From Planctomycetota bacterium (lineage in GTDB: Bacteria > Planctomycetota > UBA1135 > GCA-002748355): a DNA stretch of 64,000 bases. Positions 25,129 through 34,081 of this stretch are shown piece by piece; the first letter of the stretch is position 1, and each line of letters opens with the position of its first letter. The notes under the pieces were generated by a model. That model saw only the letters and a program-made list of their open reading frames with translations, was not told where the DNA came from and ran no database searches. A program made the translations under genes and the position numbers. The DNA lies in NCBI GenBank assembly GCA_002748355.1, contig PDSF01000026.1, forward strand, positions 1-64,000, in the 5' to 3' direction.

Positions 25129-27365
25129 TCGAGGTGTTCCTTTGGGTTTGGACTCGCCTCTTGCCGGGATGGGCAAGGGGGCGCGTGTGTCTTGTTTGTT
25201 GGTAGGAGCGGCAGAAGGAAGGAAAAGATGCTGCCACCTCCCTCACGGGCTCTACAAGCCGTGGAGCCTCCGTGAGCCTCGACGAAGTGGGCAATCAAGG
25301 CTAGGCCAAGGCCGGCGCCCCGTCTCTCGCCAGCTGTAGAAGCTCTGTAAAAGGTTTCGAATACCCGCTCGCGTTCGGCTTCTGGCACACCGATGCCTCG
25401 GTCGAGCACTCGGATCTCGGCCTGTTCTCCGACGGCTCGCAGCTCCAGTCTGATTTCCTTCGACTGGTCGCTGTACTTGTGCGCATTGCTAAGCAGGTTG
25501 ATGACCGCCTGGGTCAGGGCGCCGGAGTCTAGTTCGGCCCAGAGTTCGGGTTCGAGCTCTTTGCCAAGTTCGAAGCCTTGAGACTCCAGGTGCGAACGGT
25601 AGCTCTCGAAGCAATCGTCCAGAATAGGAGCTAGCTCGACAGGATTTCGCTCGTACCCCTTATGGCCGGCTTCGATGCGAGAGAAGTCGAGGATGTTGTC
25701 GATGAGTGCTGTCAGTCGGTTGGACTCACGGGCGATGATCCCAGCAAAGTGTTTGACCTTTTTTGGCTCCTGGGTGCGTCCCATCGCCAGTGTCTCGCCA
25801 TACATCCGAATCAGTGCCAATGGGGTTTTGAGTTCGTGCGAGACGCGTCCGACAAAGCTCGTCTTGAGTTGGGCGAGCTCGGCTTCGCGACGCATGCCTC
25901 GAATGAGCAGGAAGGCTCCGGCGCCAGCAACGACCGCGAGCGCCAGGAGCATTACGCCACGCATAACAAGGGTGCGCTGGCGCTCAGCGAGGATCCTCGT
26001 GGGGTTGCGTGGTGCTGCAGACAGACTGAAGCCGAGTAAGGGTGGCCCCAGCCGCAGGGAAGGGCTCAGGCGTTCGGTCAGCTCTTGGTCACGGGCACTT
26101 TCTTGAGGAGTTCGGCCAAGCGCTTCGCCGAGGCGTTCGTTGTTCTCGTCGAGTAGTACGACCTCGTAGCGGCCTTGCAGCGCTAGTCGCTCTTCGAGAT
26201 CGAGCATCGGCTCAGCCAAAAGGATTTCGAGATCGAGTTTCAGGCCTGGGAGCAGGGTCTCTCCGCTTGCATCCTTGATTTCGAGGACGGCGAGAAGGGC
26301 GGTCTCTTTGGCTTCGAAGTTGCCTGCAAGCGGGATGGTTAGGGGGAATCGAGGTGGGTTTTGCGTGTTGCGGATCCTCTCGCGCAGCTGTGTTTGTTCA
26401 AGAATACGGCTCAGCGATAGGCGCCGACTCTTGCGTTCAAGGTTGCGTACATCGAGAGCTTCTAGTTCGCTAGCAAAGGCTCGGCTCCTGGCCGCGATCG
26501 AACCTGCGAGCTTACGCGCTTTCTGCCAGATCCCCTCAAGCAGGCGTTCGTTGGCGCGGTCGTAAGCACCCCTGGCGAAATCCCGGAGTATGCCGGTAAG
26601 GACAGAGCGGGCCCGGTCACGAGCGTAGCCGCCAGCGATTTCGTCGATTCCCGCGTCGGCTTGCCTTAGTTCGATTTCGGCTTCTGCCAACTGTAAGGAA
26701 AGGCGCAGTGTGGAACCCAAGCGATCGTCTTGGAGGTTCTGCAGGTAGAGCAGCCCGGTGTCGAACTCGACCAGGGCTTCGTTGTCTTCTTGGAGTCGCG
26801 CCAGCAAGAGGCCGCGCTGTAGGCAAGCAAAGGCGGCGAGTTGGGCTGGCAGGGATTGGATATCAAAGGATTCCAGCCGGGCATATGCGTCCTTATCCAG
26901 GCCGAGCGAGGCTTCTGAGCCAGCCTTTTCGAGCTTGTCCTCGGCCGCAATAACGATGGGATTGCGCCGCTCTTCGGGGCTTAGGTTATCGAAGACCGTT
27001 TGCGGCGTGAGCACGCGCCAGCTCGTGTCCTCGGGGAGGACCGGAAACAAGGCGCTGCCGTCGCGTTCGAGCAAAAAGGCGGTGGTCAAGGCGTTACTCT
27101 CGCGCGGCATGCGCTCAAGGGCCGCCTTGATGCTGTGGCGCGGGCGACCGTTTAATGCGAGCTGGGTCTTCTCGAGGAAGCGATCCACGAGAGAGACGAA
27201 GCGCTGTTCGGCGTTGCGCAGTACTGCTTGGGCCTCACCGGCGAGTGCTTCTTCGTGCTGGCCTTCGAATATCTGAATCTCCCGGAGCCCCAGCCAGCCG
27301 ACGAAAAAAGTCGGTGCGAGCAGGAGGAGGAATAGCAGGGCGAAGGAGCGGCGCGGGAGCTGCAC
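25125..27365 (-). CDS. Membrane sensor histidine kinase
   Basis: 746 residues. A membrane helix at ~8-27 and another at ~465-485 enclose a very large (~435 residues) sensory region with coiled-coil and helical parts, much longer than in PhoR-like kinases and not matching a known sensor domain by eye. The HisKA box has His510 in GRVSHELKTPLALI; the ATPase domain shows NLLSNAHKYS (N box), RGIGVPEAERERVFETFYR (G1/F, abbreviated DRGIGVPE) and GAGLGLALI (G2). It phosphorylates the regulator encoded immediately downstream. It starts at a GTG and lacks a clear Shine-Dalgarno. Confidence 0.92.
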   Translation of the reverse strand: MQLPRRSFALLFLLLLAPTFFVGWLGLREIQIFEGQHEEALAGEAQAVLRNAEQRFVSLVDRFLEKTQLALNGRPRHSIKAALERMPRESNALTTAFLLERDGSALFPVLPEDTSWRVLTPQTVFDNLSPEERRNPIVIAAEDKLEKAGSEASLGLDKDAYARLESFDIQSLPAQLAAFACLQRGLLLARLQEDNEALVEFDTGLLYLQNLQDDRLGSTLRLSLQLAEAEIELRQADAGIDEIAGGYARDRARSVLTGILRDFARGAYDRANERLLEGIWQKARKLAGSIAARSRAFASELEALDVRNLERKSRRLSLSRILEQTQLRERIRNTQNPPRFPLTIPLAGNFEAKETALLAVLEIKDASGETLLPGLKLDLEILLAEPMLDLEERLALQGRYEVVLLDENNERLGEALGRTPQESARDQELTERLSPSLRLGPPLLGFSLSAAPRNPTRILAERQRTLVMRGVMLLALAVVAGAGAFLLIRGMRREAELAQLKTSFVGRVSHELKTPLALIRMYGETLAMGRTQEPKKVKHFAGIIARESNRLTALIDNILDFSRIEAGHKGYERNPVELAPILDDCFESYRSHLESQGFELGKELEPELWAELDSGALTQAVINLLSNAHKYSDQSKEIRLELRAVGEQAEIRVLDRGIGVPEAERERVFETFYRASTAGERRGAGLGLALIAHFVEAHGGSTACRAREGGGSIFSFLLPLLPTNKTHAPPCPSRQEASPNPKEHLE

Positions 27366-27503
27366 GTGCTAAGGCTGTTGGGGGAGAGTTTGGGCAGAGA
27401 GGGTAACGAACGGTGTTCCAGTTGGAATCAGGGGTGAGAACTTCATGTCCTTACCTTACCGTGGCTGGCTTCGAAACCGCGGACACATGATGCGGAGGCC
27501 CTT

Positions 27504-28058
27504 GTGGATCGTGACGAGTTTTGGCGGCTGATCGAAGACTGCGCCGAGGGGCGCAGCAATCCCGAGGATTTCGAAGAGCTTCTACGCGAGCGCTTGGAGG
27601 AACTCGATGATGCGGACGTTTTGGCCTTTGACGACGAGTTTCGCAGCTTGAGTGCTGAGGCCTACGACTGGGGACTCTGGGGGGCCGCTTATGTGATTGG
27701 CGGCGGCTGCAGCGATGACTCTTTTGAGTACTTCCGTAGCTGGCTGATTTGTCAGGGGCAAGACAGTTACGAGGCTGCCCTTGCTGATCCCGATTCGCTT
27801 GCCGAGCTGGCTGTCGAGCTTGAGGACCCCGAGGAAATCCTCTTTGGTTTCGAGAGCATGGCCTATGTCGCAACCGAGATTTGGCAGGAGCGCCACGGTA
27901 GCGGCGAGCTCCCAGAGCGTGGTCCTATGGCTGGGCTCGAGCCCAGTGGCGAAGCCTTCGATGAGGATGATGCTCCTTTGTTGCGGAATCGCTACCCCCA
28001 GCTCTGGGACCACTTTGGCGGTGATGAACTCGACGAGTTTGAGATCGGAGACGATTGA
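27504..28058 (+). CDS. DUF4240-like protein
   Basis: 184 residues, very acidic. It begins DRDEFWRLIEDC and continues with AYDWGLWGAAYVIGGGCSDDSFEYFRSWL (abbreviated GGGCSDDSF.YFRSWLI), the hallmark of DUF4240, a family of unknown role often met near immunity-type genes. The GTG start at 27504 follows GGAGG. It stands alone between the histidine kinase (divergent) and an ABC cluster. Confidence 0.8.
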   Translation: MDRDEFWRLIEDCAEGRSNPEDFEELLRERLEELDDADVLAFDDEFRSLSAEAYDWGLWGAAYVIGGGCSDDSFEYFRSWLICQGQDSYEAALADPDSLAELAVELEDPEEILFGFESMAYVATEIWQERHGSGELPERGPMAGLEPSGEAFDEDDAPLLRNRYPQLWDHFGGDELDEFEIGDD

Positions 28059-28183
28059 TTCTGAATCGGGTGCTTCTGTCCCCAGCGTGCCAATAGTTCT
28101 CGGAGCCATCCCTGATTCCTCGGGAGAATGTCCGAGATCCCCTTTCGCCTCCTTCGTCTTTGCTAGCTTGTCGTCAAGGCCGT

Positions 28184-29113
28184 ATGGACTCTCTTCCCAC
28201 AGTTTCTCTCGAAGATTTATCGATCCGCTATGGCCGTTTCACCGCGGTCGAACAGGCGAGCTTCTCGATGCCGACGGGTGCTTGCGGGCTGCTCGGGCGC
28301 AACGGCGCTGGGAAGAGTTCGATCCTGAAAACCGTGCTCGGCTTGATCCGGTCGAGTGAAGGCCGGGCTCAGGTGCTTGGGCTCGACGCGCAGCAAGAGA
28401 GCATTCGGGTACGCGAGCGTGTGGGCTACATGGCAGAGCGTGAAACCCTGCTTCCTGCCCTGACCGGCCTCGAAACGGTTGTTCTTGCCGGGCAACTTTC
28501 GGGGCTACCTAAGCGCAACGCCTGGCAGCGAGCCCATGAGGTGCTGTTTCTCGTTGGCATCGACGAGGAGCGTTATCGCAAGACCGCGACTTACTCGACG
28601 GGTATGAAACAGCGAGTCAAGCTTGCGACGGCGCTGGTGCATGACCCGGAGCTGCTTTTTCTCGACGAACCGACCAATGGCCTGGATCCGGGAGGGCGCG
28701 AGGAGATTCTCGAGTTACTGGGCAGACTCGTGAACGAATACGGCAAGTCGCTGATCCTGAGTTCCCACATCCTTCCCGACGTCGAGTCGATTTGCTCCTA
28801 TGTTGTTGTGATCGATGCGGGGAGAGTCCTTACCGAGGGCCGGATCGAAGAGCTAACGGCACATGCGACTCGCTCCTATCGCCTCCAGGTTGAGGGCGAG
28901 CACGCCCCGTTCATTCAGCATCTCTTAGCAAAGGGCGTTGAAATCGAGCGATGCGATGATCACTCGTTACGCGGGGTGTTACTGCCGGACATGCCGGCGG
29001 CGGTTTTCTTTGCGGCGGCACAGAGCTGCGCAGTGCTCATCCGCAGCTGTAAGCCTGAGCGTCGCTCCCTGTCCGATGTCTTTCTCAGCACCGTGCAGGA
29101 GGCGCCGCGCTGA
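28184..29113 (+). CDS. ABC-2 type transporter ATP-binding protein
   Basis: 309 residues. Walker A GRNGAGKSS, signature YSTGMKQRVKLA and Walker B LLFLDEPTNGLD are complete. The ~80-residue C-terminal extension is usual in ABC-2 ATPases such as those of gliding, antibiotic or Nod-factor exporters. Start at the ATG giving MDSLPTV, with AAGG upstream. The stop overlaps the next ATG (TGATG). It probably energises the permease encoded directly after it. Confidence 0.92.
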   Translation: MDSLPTVSLEDLSIRYGRFTAVEQASFSMPTGACGLLGRNGAGKSSILKTVLGLIRSSEGRAQVLGLDAQQESIRVRERVGYMAERETLLPALTGLETVVLAGQLSGLPKRNAWQRAHEVLFLVGIDEERYRKTATYSTGMKQRVKLATALVHDPELLFLDEPTNGLDPGGREEILELLGRLVNEYGKSLILSSHILPDVESICSYVVVIDAGRVLTEGRIEELTAHATRSYRLQVEGEHAPFIQHLLAKGVEIERCDDHSLRGVLLPDMPAAVFFAAAQSCAVLIRSCKPERRSLSDVFLSTVQEAPR

Positions 29114-30018
29114 TGGGTGTCCATGACCTTGGCTTCCGGAGCTACGAAGGTGAACGCTGCGGCACCCTTTCGCGGGTGGGGGCGATTATTGCCTCCGATG
29201 TGCGCAGCTTCTTCAAGAGTTGGAAGTTCCTGATCTACTTCGCCTTCTCGGTATCCCCGGCGATCTTCCAGTTGGTGATCGTCTACGTTTGGTTCATCGT
29301 CTTTGGGCAAGGCCAGCAGATGGGGATGCGGCGCTTTGGCCGGGAAAGCGGAGGAATCCTTGTTCGTTTCTTTGGCGCGAGTGTTACGGATGCGGCGTTT
29401 TACTACGCGGTGCCCCTGACCCTTGGCATCTTCCTTGCGATCATCTTCTCTGGTGTGGTGGGCGCTACGATCGTTGCGAGGGATCGCAAGAGCAATGCGC
29501 TCGAGATCTACTTCACCCGTGGGATCCGGCCGCGGCACTACTTTATGGGCAAATGGGGCGCGTGCAGTTTCATGCTCTTGGCGTCGCTGCTCTTGCCTTA
29601 CCTGGTCGTTTGGTTGTGGGCGTGGACGCTCTCGCCTGATGCGAGCTTTCTCCAAGACACATGGAGGATGCTCCCTGGGGTTGTGTTGGGGCAGCTCTTC
29701 TTTTGTGGCAGTCTCGGCTTTTTGGCTGTGGCTCTGTCGGTGTCGAGCGATTCACCGCCCTTCGTGGTGATCCGCTGGTGTGGGGCGCTCTTTGGTTTGC
29801 ACATGGTCGCCCGGCTCTTCGTGCGTGTGCTCGACAACGATGCTTGGCTTTTGCTGAGCCCTTGGAGTGTGCTTTACCGGATCGGAGGCGAAATTGCCGG
29901 GGTCGACCCGGGTAATGAGTTACGCCTTGGCTCCTGCCTGATCGTCTACGCGGTATGGATGACCTTGGCCGGTCTTTGGCTGCGGCGCTTCCTTCGCCCA
30001 GTGGAGGTCGTGGGATGA
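29113..30018 (+). CDS. ABC-2 type transporter permease
   Basis: 301 residues with about six membrane helices (for example FLIYFAFSVSPAIFQLVIV and LTLGIFLAIIFSGVVGATIVA). A cytoplasmic loop holds ARDRKSNALEIYFTRGI, similar to the ABC-2 pattern in which regions flip between helices 2 and 3. It is sandwiched by overlap between the two ATPase genes (TGATG at 29111, ATGA at 30015). Substrate unknown. Confidence 0.85.
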   Translation: MGVHDLGFRSYEGERCGTLSRVGAIIASDVRSFFKSWKFLIYFAFSVSPAIFQLVIVYVWFIVFGQGQQMGMRRFGRESGGILVRFFGASVTDAAFYYAVPLTLGIFLAIIFSGVVGATIVARDRKSNALEIYFTRGIRPRHYFMGKWGACSFMLLASLLLPYLVVWLWAWTLSPDASFLQDTWRMLPGVVLGQLFFCGSLGFLAVALSVSSDSPPFVVIRWCGALFGLHMVARLFVRVLDNDAWLLLSPWSVLYRIGGEIAGVDPGNELRLGSCLIVYAVWMTLAGLWLRRFLRPVEVVG

Positions 30019-30935
30019 GTGTTGCGCTGCGCTTCGAAAAGGTCAGTAAGTGGTACGGGCCCGTGCTCGGCATTTCTGAAGTGGGTTTCGAGATCCAGGA
30101 GGGCGTTCACGGCCTCCTTGGCATGAATGGAGCCGGTAAGTCGACCATCCTAAAATTGGCTTCGGGTCTGCTCTCCAGCAATCTCGGCCAGGTAACGGTG
30201 TTTGGCGGCGATCCGAGTCGAAGTCTGGGGACCCGCCGCAGCTTGGGGCTTTGTCCAGAGATCGATCGTTTTTACGAACGCATGCGTGGGGTCGATTGGG
30301 TTCGGCATATGGCCGTGCTTGCGGGGGTTCCATGGCGACATTGCCGGCGCCGGGCCGAAGAGATGATGGAGCTCGTCGGAATGCAGCAGGCGATGCACAA
30401 GAGGATCGGTGGCTATAGCAAGGGGATGCGGCAGCGGACCAAGCTGGCGCGGGCTCTGGCGCATGATCCGGAGCTCTTGTTACTCGATGAGCCGATGACC
30501 GGCCTCGATCCGGTCGCGCGGCAGAGCATGGTCGAGCTAGTCCGGCGCCTCGGCGAGGAAGGCCGCACTGTGCTTGTCTCGAGTCATGTGCTGAGCGAGG
30601 TTGAGGCGATGACCGAGAGAATCCTCTTGATTCATCGGGGGCGCCTCCTTGCGGAAGGCTCCGTCTCGGAGATCCGTGCCCAGATCGACGACTGGCCGCG
30701 TCGATATGAGATCAAGACGCCGCTGGCGCGATCCTTAGCGGCGAAGGTTGCCGGTTTCGAAGGAGTCCTCGCGATCGAGATCGCTGAGGATGGACTCGAA
30801 GTCGAGGCAGAGGCTGTCGGGAGTTTCCTCCATATGATTCAAGGGTTGGCCGCTGATCCGAGCCATCAAATATGTGCGGTTTGTCCGCTCGATGAGGGGC
30901 TTGAGTCGGTCTTTCAGCATTTGGTTCAGCGGTGA
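30015..30935 (+). CDS. Second ABC-2 type transporter ATP-binding protein
   Basis: 306 residues. Walker A GMNGAGKST, signature YSKGMRQRTKLA and Walker B LLLLDEPMTGLD are intact. It is clearly a paralogue of the first ATPase. Start set by the four-base overlap with the permease gene. It is followed after 10 bases by a second permease, so the operon could encode one heterotetramer (two ATPases, two permeases) or two exporters. Confidence 0.92.
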   Translation: MSVALRFEKVSKWYGPVLGISEVGFEIQEGVHGLLGMNGAGKSTILKLASGLLSSNLGQVTVFGGDPSRSLGTRRSLGLCPEIDRFYERMRGVDWVRHMAVLAGVPWRHCRRRAEEMMELVGMQQAMHKRIGGYSKGMRQRTKLARALAHDPELLLLDEPMTGLDPVARQSMVELVRRLGEEGRTVLVSSHVLSEVEAMTERILLIHRGRLLAEGSVSEIRAQIDDWPRRYEIKTPLARSLAAKVAGFEGVLAIEIAEDGLEVEAEAVGSFLHMIQGLAADPSHQICAVCPLDEGLESVFQHLVQR

Positions 30936-30945
30936 GGAGGGGGTG

Positions 30946-31788
30946 ATGATCACTTGGATTCGTTGCTACATCTCCATCCTGGCGCAGAGCCTTTCGGACA
31001 TCGCCTGCCGGCGGCGGAATCTGTTTTTCGTCAGCGCTGGTCTCTTGGCGGCTTTCGTGTTGTTTTTTGTCGTGCTTCGCATCGGAGATCGCGAAGACCA
31101 GAACTCGATCTTTGGCATCGTGTTCGCAATCGTGTGGCTACAGCTGCTGGTTCCGATTACGGCGATTTACTTCTCAGCTGCATTGCTACGCGAGGAGATC
31201 TCCAACCGGACGATTGTCTACATGCTTTCGGGGCCGGTGCCGCGGTCGAGTATCTGGCTGGCGAAGTACAGCGTTAGTGTGATCGCGTCTTGGGTTATCG
31301 TGCTTGGAGCCCTTCTCTTGGTCGTGGTCGCCTTTCAGGTCGTGCCACTGCCCATCGTGATGGGGGCCGGGGATTGGGAACTAGAAGGGAGCACCTTTCA
31401 GGCATGTATGGGGGTCGCCTTTGTGGCCCCCTTCGCCTATGCCGCGATTGGGACCCTGCTCGCTATCCGCTTCCGCCGGGCCATCCTCTGGGGCTTGGGC
31501 TTCTTTATCGTGTGGGAGTCCTTCGTTGGCTCTGTGCCGATGCAGTCGGGGCTTCGCTCATTCACCATCGTGGATTCGTTGCGCACCCTGCTCTACCACG
31601 GAACGCCTGGAGTAGAGGGCTTGCACGAGATGCTCTTCGAGTGGTCCACGGGTAATGTGTTTGGGCTGGAGCTGCCCAGCGCCTTGGATGCGCGTTGGAC
31701 TTTGTTCTACTTCACCGTCATTCCCCTTGCCTTGACCTTATGGATGGGTCGATCACGTGACTTTGAGTCAGGAGCCAAGGACGAGTGA
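30946..31788 (+). CDS. ABC-2 type transporter permease
   Basis: 280 residues with six hydrophobic segments (LFFVSAGLLAAFVLFFVVL, IVWLQLLVPITAIYFSAALL among them) and the loop ALLREEISNRTIVYMLSGPVPR (abbreviated EEISNRTIVYML) typical of ABC-2 permeases. GAGGAGGGGG precedes the ATG. Its stop overlaps the start of the metallophosphoesterase gene (TGATG), extending the operon. Confidence 0.87.
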   Translation: MITWIRCYISILAQSLSDIACRRRNLFFVSAGLLAAFVLFFVVLRIGDREDQNSIFGIVFAIVWLQLLVPITAIYFSAALLREEISNRTIVYMLSGPVPRSSIWLAKYSVSVIASWVIVLGALLLVVVAFQVVPLPIVMGAGDWELEGSTFQACMGVAFVAPFAYAAIGTLLAIRFRRAILWGLGFFIVWESFVGSVPMQSGLRSFTIVDSLRTLLYHGTPGVEGLHEMLFEWSTGNVFGLELPSALDARWTLFYFTVIPLALTLWMGRSRDFESGAKDE

Positions 31789-32813
31789 TGACTGGGACCA
31801 AGAGTCGTTTATCTGACGGAGAATTGGAGCAGGAAAACGACTTGCAGGAGTCAGCAGAGGCGTTGAGCCAAGCCGCGAGGGATTTGGACGAGAAAGTCAG
31901 GCTGGAGACGCTCGCGGAGCGACTGCTCGAGCGTCGCCGTGCACCCGAGCCGCGCGGGCCGATATCTGGTCGGCGAACGGGACTGCGTCGCTTGGTTGCT
32001 CGCGCTACCGCCCGCATCAATCAGTTCGCGGATTTTGTTCTGCCGAGTAGGCCGCTGCATCGCTTGCTACTGCGCGGGCTTGAGGTGGAGGAGAAGGAGA
32101 TCCACTTGAGTCGTGGGGCTGCCGGACTCGACGGCCTCCGCATTGCCTTCATTTCCGATGTCCATGCCGGTTCCTGCATGAATGCCGAGGACTTGGTTCG
32201 GCTCTTTACCAAGGTCGCGGAGCTCAAACCCGATCTCGTTTGTTTCGGTGGTGATCTGATCAATACCCGCGAACGAGAGCTCTTACTCTTCCGTGAGGCG
32301 CTGGCCATGCTTGATGCGCCGCTTGGACAGTACGCGGTGCCTGGTAATCACGATCACTTTTGGGGGCAGGACATCGGGCTTTGGGAGGCCTTTCTGCAAG
32401 AGCATGGGGTTCGGGTGCTGAATAACGCCGGAGCTCGCATCGAGCGGGACGGTGACACGTTCTGGTTAGCGGGGGTTGATGACCTGACAGAGGGCGTTCC
32501 CGATCTTGAAGTGGCGCTGAGTGGGGCGCGCGAAGACGAACCGATCCTGCTGCTGAGCCACCATCCGGACTTCTTCTATGAAGCGGCGGCCGTCGGCGTC
32601 GATGTGCAACTGAGTGGGCACACCCACGGCGGCCAAGTCAAACTCTTTGGTTGGTCAGCCGTGCGGCATAGCCGCTTCGGCTGGCACGAAGGGAGCTACG
32701 AACTCGAAGGCTCGCAGCTCTACGTGGGGCGGGGGCTTGGGGTGACCTTCCTGCCGATGCGCCTGGGCGCTAGCCCAGAGTTGCCGATCTTCGTGCTGCG
32801 GACGCTTGCTTGA
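31788..32813 (+). CDS. YkuE-like metallophosphoesterase
   Basis: About 341 residues. After a charged ~110-residue leader, the phosphoesterase core has all metal ligands: FISDVHAG, GGDLIN, GNHDHFW, LLSHHPDFF and SGHTHGGQ. Family members hydrolyse phosphoesters, some acting on UDP-diacylglucosamine lipids. No membrane helix or signal peptide is evident; the leader instead looks like a short amphipathic, possibly membrane-peripheral segment. It is translationally coupled to the ABC permease gene, and the ScpA gene converges on it. Confidence 0.88.
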   Translation: MTGTKSRLSDGELEQENDLQESAEALSQAARDLDEKVRLETLAERLLERRRAPEPRGPISGRRTGLRRLVARATARINQFADFVLPSRPLHRLLLRGLEVEEKEIHLSRGAAGLDGLRIAFISDVHAGSCMNAEDLVRLFTKVAELKPDLVCFGGDLINTRERELLLFREALAMLDAPLGQYAVPGNHDHFWGQDIGLWEAFLQEHGVRVLNNAGARIERDGDTFWLAGVDDLTEGVPDLEVALSGAREDEPILLLSHHPDFFYEAAAVGVDVQLSGHTHGGQVKLFGWSAVRHSRFGWHEGSYELEGSQLYVGRGLGVTFLPMRLGASPELPIFVLRTLA

Positions 32814-32820
32814 GCGCTGT

Positions 32821-33645
32821 TCAGGACTCAGGGTCGACGGGACCAGCTTCCTCGATTTCGTCTTCACTTCGAAGCGAGAGCAGGATCTCACCGAGGATCC
32901 TCTCTTGGCGCGCGTGGATGCGGCCCTGCTTGATCAGCTCCAGCATGGCCATGAACATGCCGATCACGCCCATCTTGCCTTCGCTTTTGTTGAAGACTTC
33001 GGTGAAGGGGCGTTCGAAGCGGGCATCTGGATCAGGTGGCTGCCAAGAATCGGGTGCTGTCAGGCGCTCGGTCAGTTCGTCGAGATAGGCGGCGAGCGGC
33101 TTTTTGTCGGCCTCGACCTCCATGGTCGAGCCGAATTGCGTTTCCTCAAGGAGCTTGTGGTAGGCCTTGAGCAGGAACCAGACGTCGAGTTCCTCCATAT
33201 CGAGGCTCTCTTCGATCTCGCGTTCGCGCTCTTCGTCGGCGAGCTCCTTGATCTCCCGAGTGTCAGCGCCGAAGGCGCCTCGCGGCACCAGCTGCTCGCG
33301 GTCCTGGCCGCGCTCTTCCAGCCGCAAGGTGATTTCGCGGTAGCGCTGATACTCGAGTAGCTGCTGGATCAGCTCGTCGCGTGGGTCGAGTTCCTCGGCC
33401 AGGTCGACGTCCTCGCGCGGGATCAACTCGCGGGATTTGATCTCCATCAGGGTCGAGGCCATCACGATGAACTCGCCGATGTTGTTCAGATCGAGAGTTT
33501 CCAGGGCCTTGAGGTAGACCATGTAGCTTTCGAGGATTCGATGGATCGAGATCTCAGAGAGATCCACCTCCTGCTGCTTGACCAGGTGGAGCAATAGATC
33601 CATCGGCCCCGAGAAGTTCGGTAGATCGATGCGGTACTCGCTCAT
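32821..33645 (-). CDS. scpA: Segregation and condensation protein A
   Basis: About 274 residues. ScpA is the kleisin that bridges SMC heads in chromosome condensation. The N-terminus is classical: IDLPNFSGPMDLLLHLVKQQEVDLSEI (abbreviated FSGPMDLLLHL and VDLSEI) and FIVMASTLMEIKSRELIP (abbreviated ASTLMEIKSR). The acidic middle and the C-terminal winged-helix segment (FVAMLELIKQGRI-like) follow. The ATG at 33643-33645 has GGGGAG in front and gives the family's usual N-terminus, so an upstream ATG at 33684 was not used. scpB is not in the window. Confidence 0.93.
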   Translation of the reverse strand: MSEYRIDLPNFSGPMDLLLHLVKQQEVDLSEISIHRILESYMVYLKALETLDLNNIGEFIVMASTLMEIKSRELIPREDVDLAEELDPRDELIQQLLEYQRYREITLRLEERGQDREQLVPRGAFGADTREIKELADEEREREIEESLDMEELDVWFLLKAYHKLLEETQFGSTMEVEADKKPLAAYLDELTERLTAPDSWQPPDPDARFERPFTEVFNKSEGKMGVIGMFMAMLELIKQGRIHARQERILGEILLSLRSEDEIEEAGPVDPES

Positions 33646-34081
33646 GACTCCCCTTTGCTCTTGTGGATCGGCGATCGTGTCCATGCCATGGCTAGCAGGC
33701 CGTTGACAAAGGCCCAGGAGTGACAGGGTGCCGGATTCGGTGTCCCATTGGTGCTAGAAAACACAGGTGAATCTACTGATTCGTCGAGGATTTATGGCGC
33801 CAATGGGGCGTTGCCGACGGGGCTTTGCCGCTGTGCGCATCGTTCTGGCGGCCTGCTAGGAGCCTATCAGAACCTTGGCAAAGGCTTTAGCGAGGGATGA
33901 AAACCCTCTCACAACTCAGCGCGGCCTTGGCAGTGTTGGCCTTGGCTATTTGAAGGCCGGTCGCAGGAGTGGCTTTTCTTGGCTGCCCTGGTCTACGACT
34001 GAGGCATGCTCTTGACATACACCCTGTTCCCCCCATGTTCTTACCTTTCCCCTTTTCTTCCTCTCTATCTCCCGAGCTGAT
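33646..34081. other. Intergenic region, 436 bases, with a promoter-like element
   Basis: No supported gene. At 34012-34039 TTGACA is followed after 16 bases by CATGTT, a plausible sigma-70 promoter for the LamG gene at 34082. The remainder shows no clear hairpin-plus-T-run or RNA family. Confidence 0.35.
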
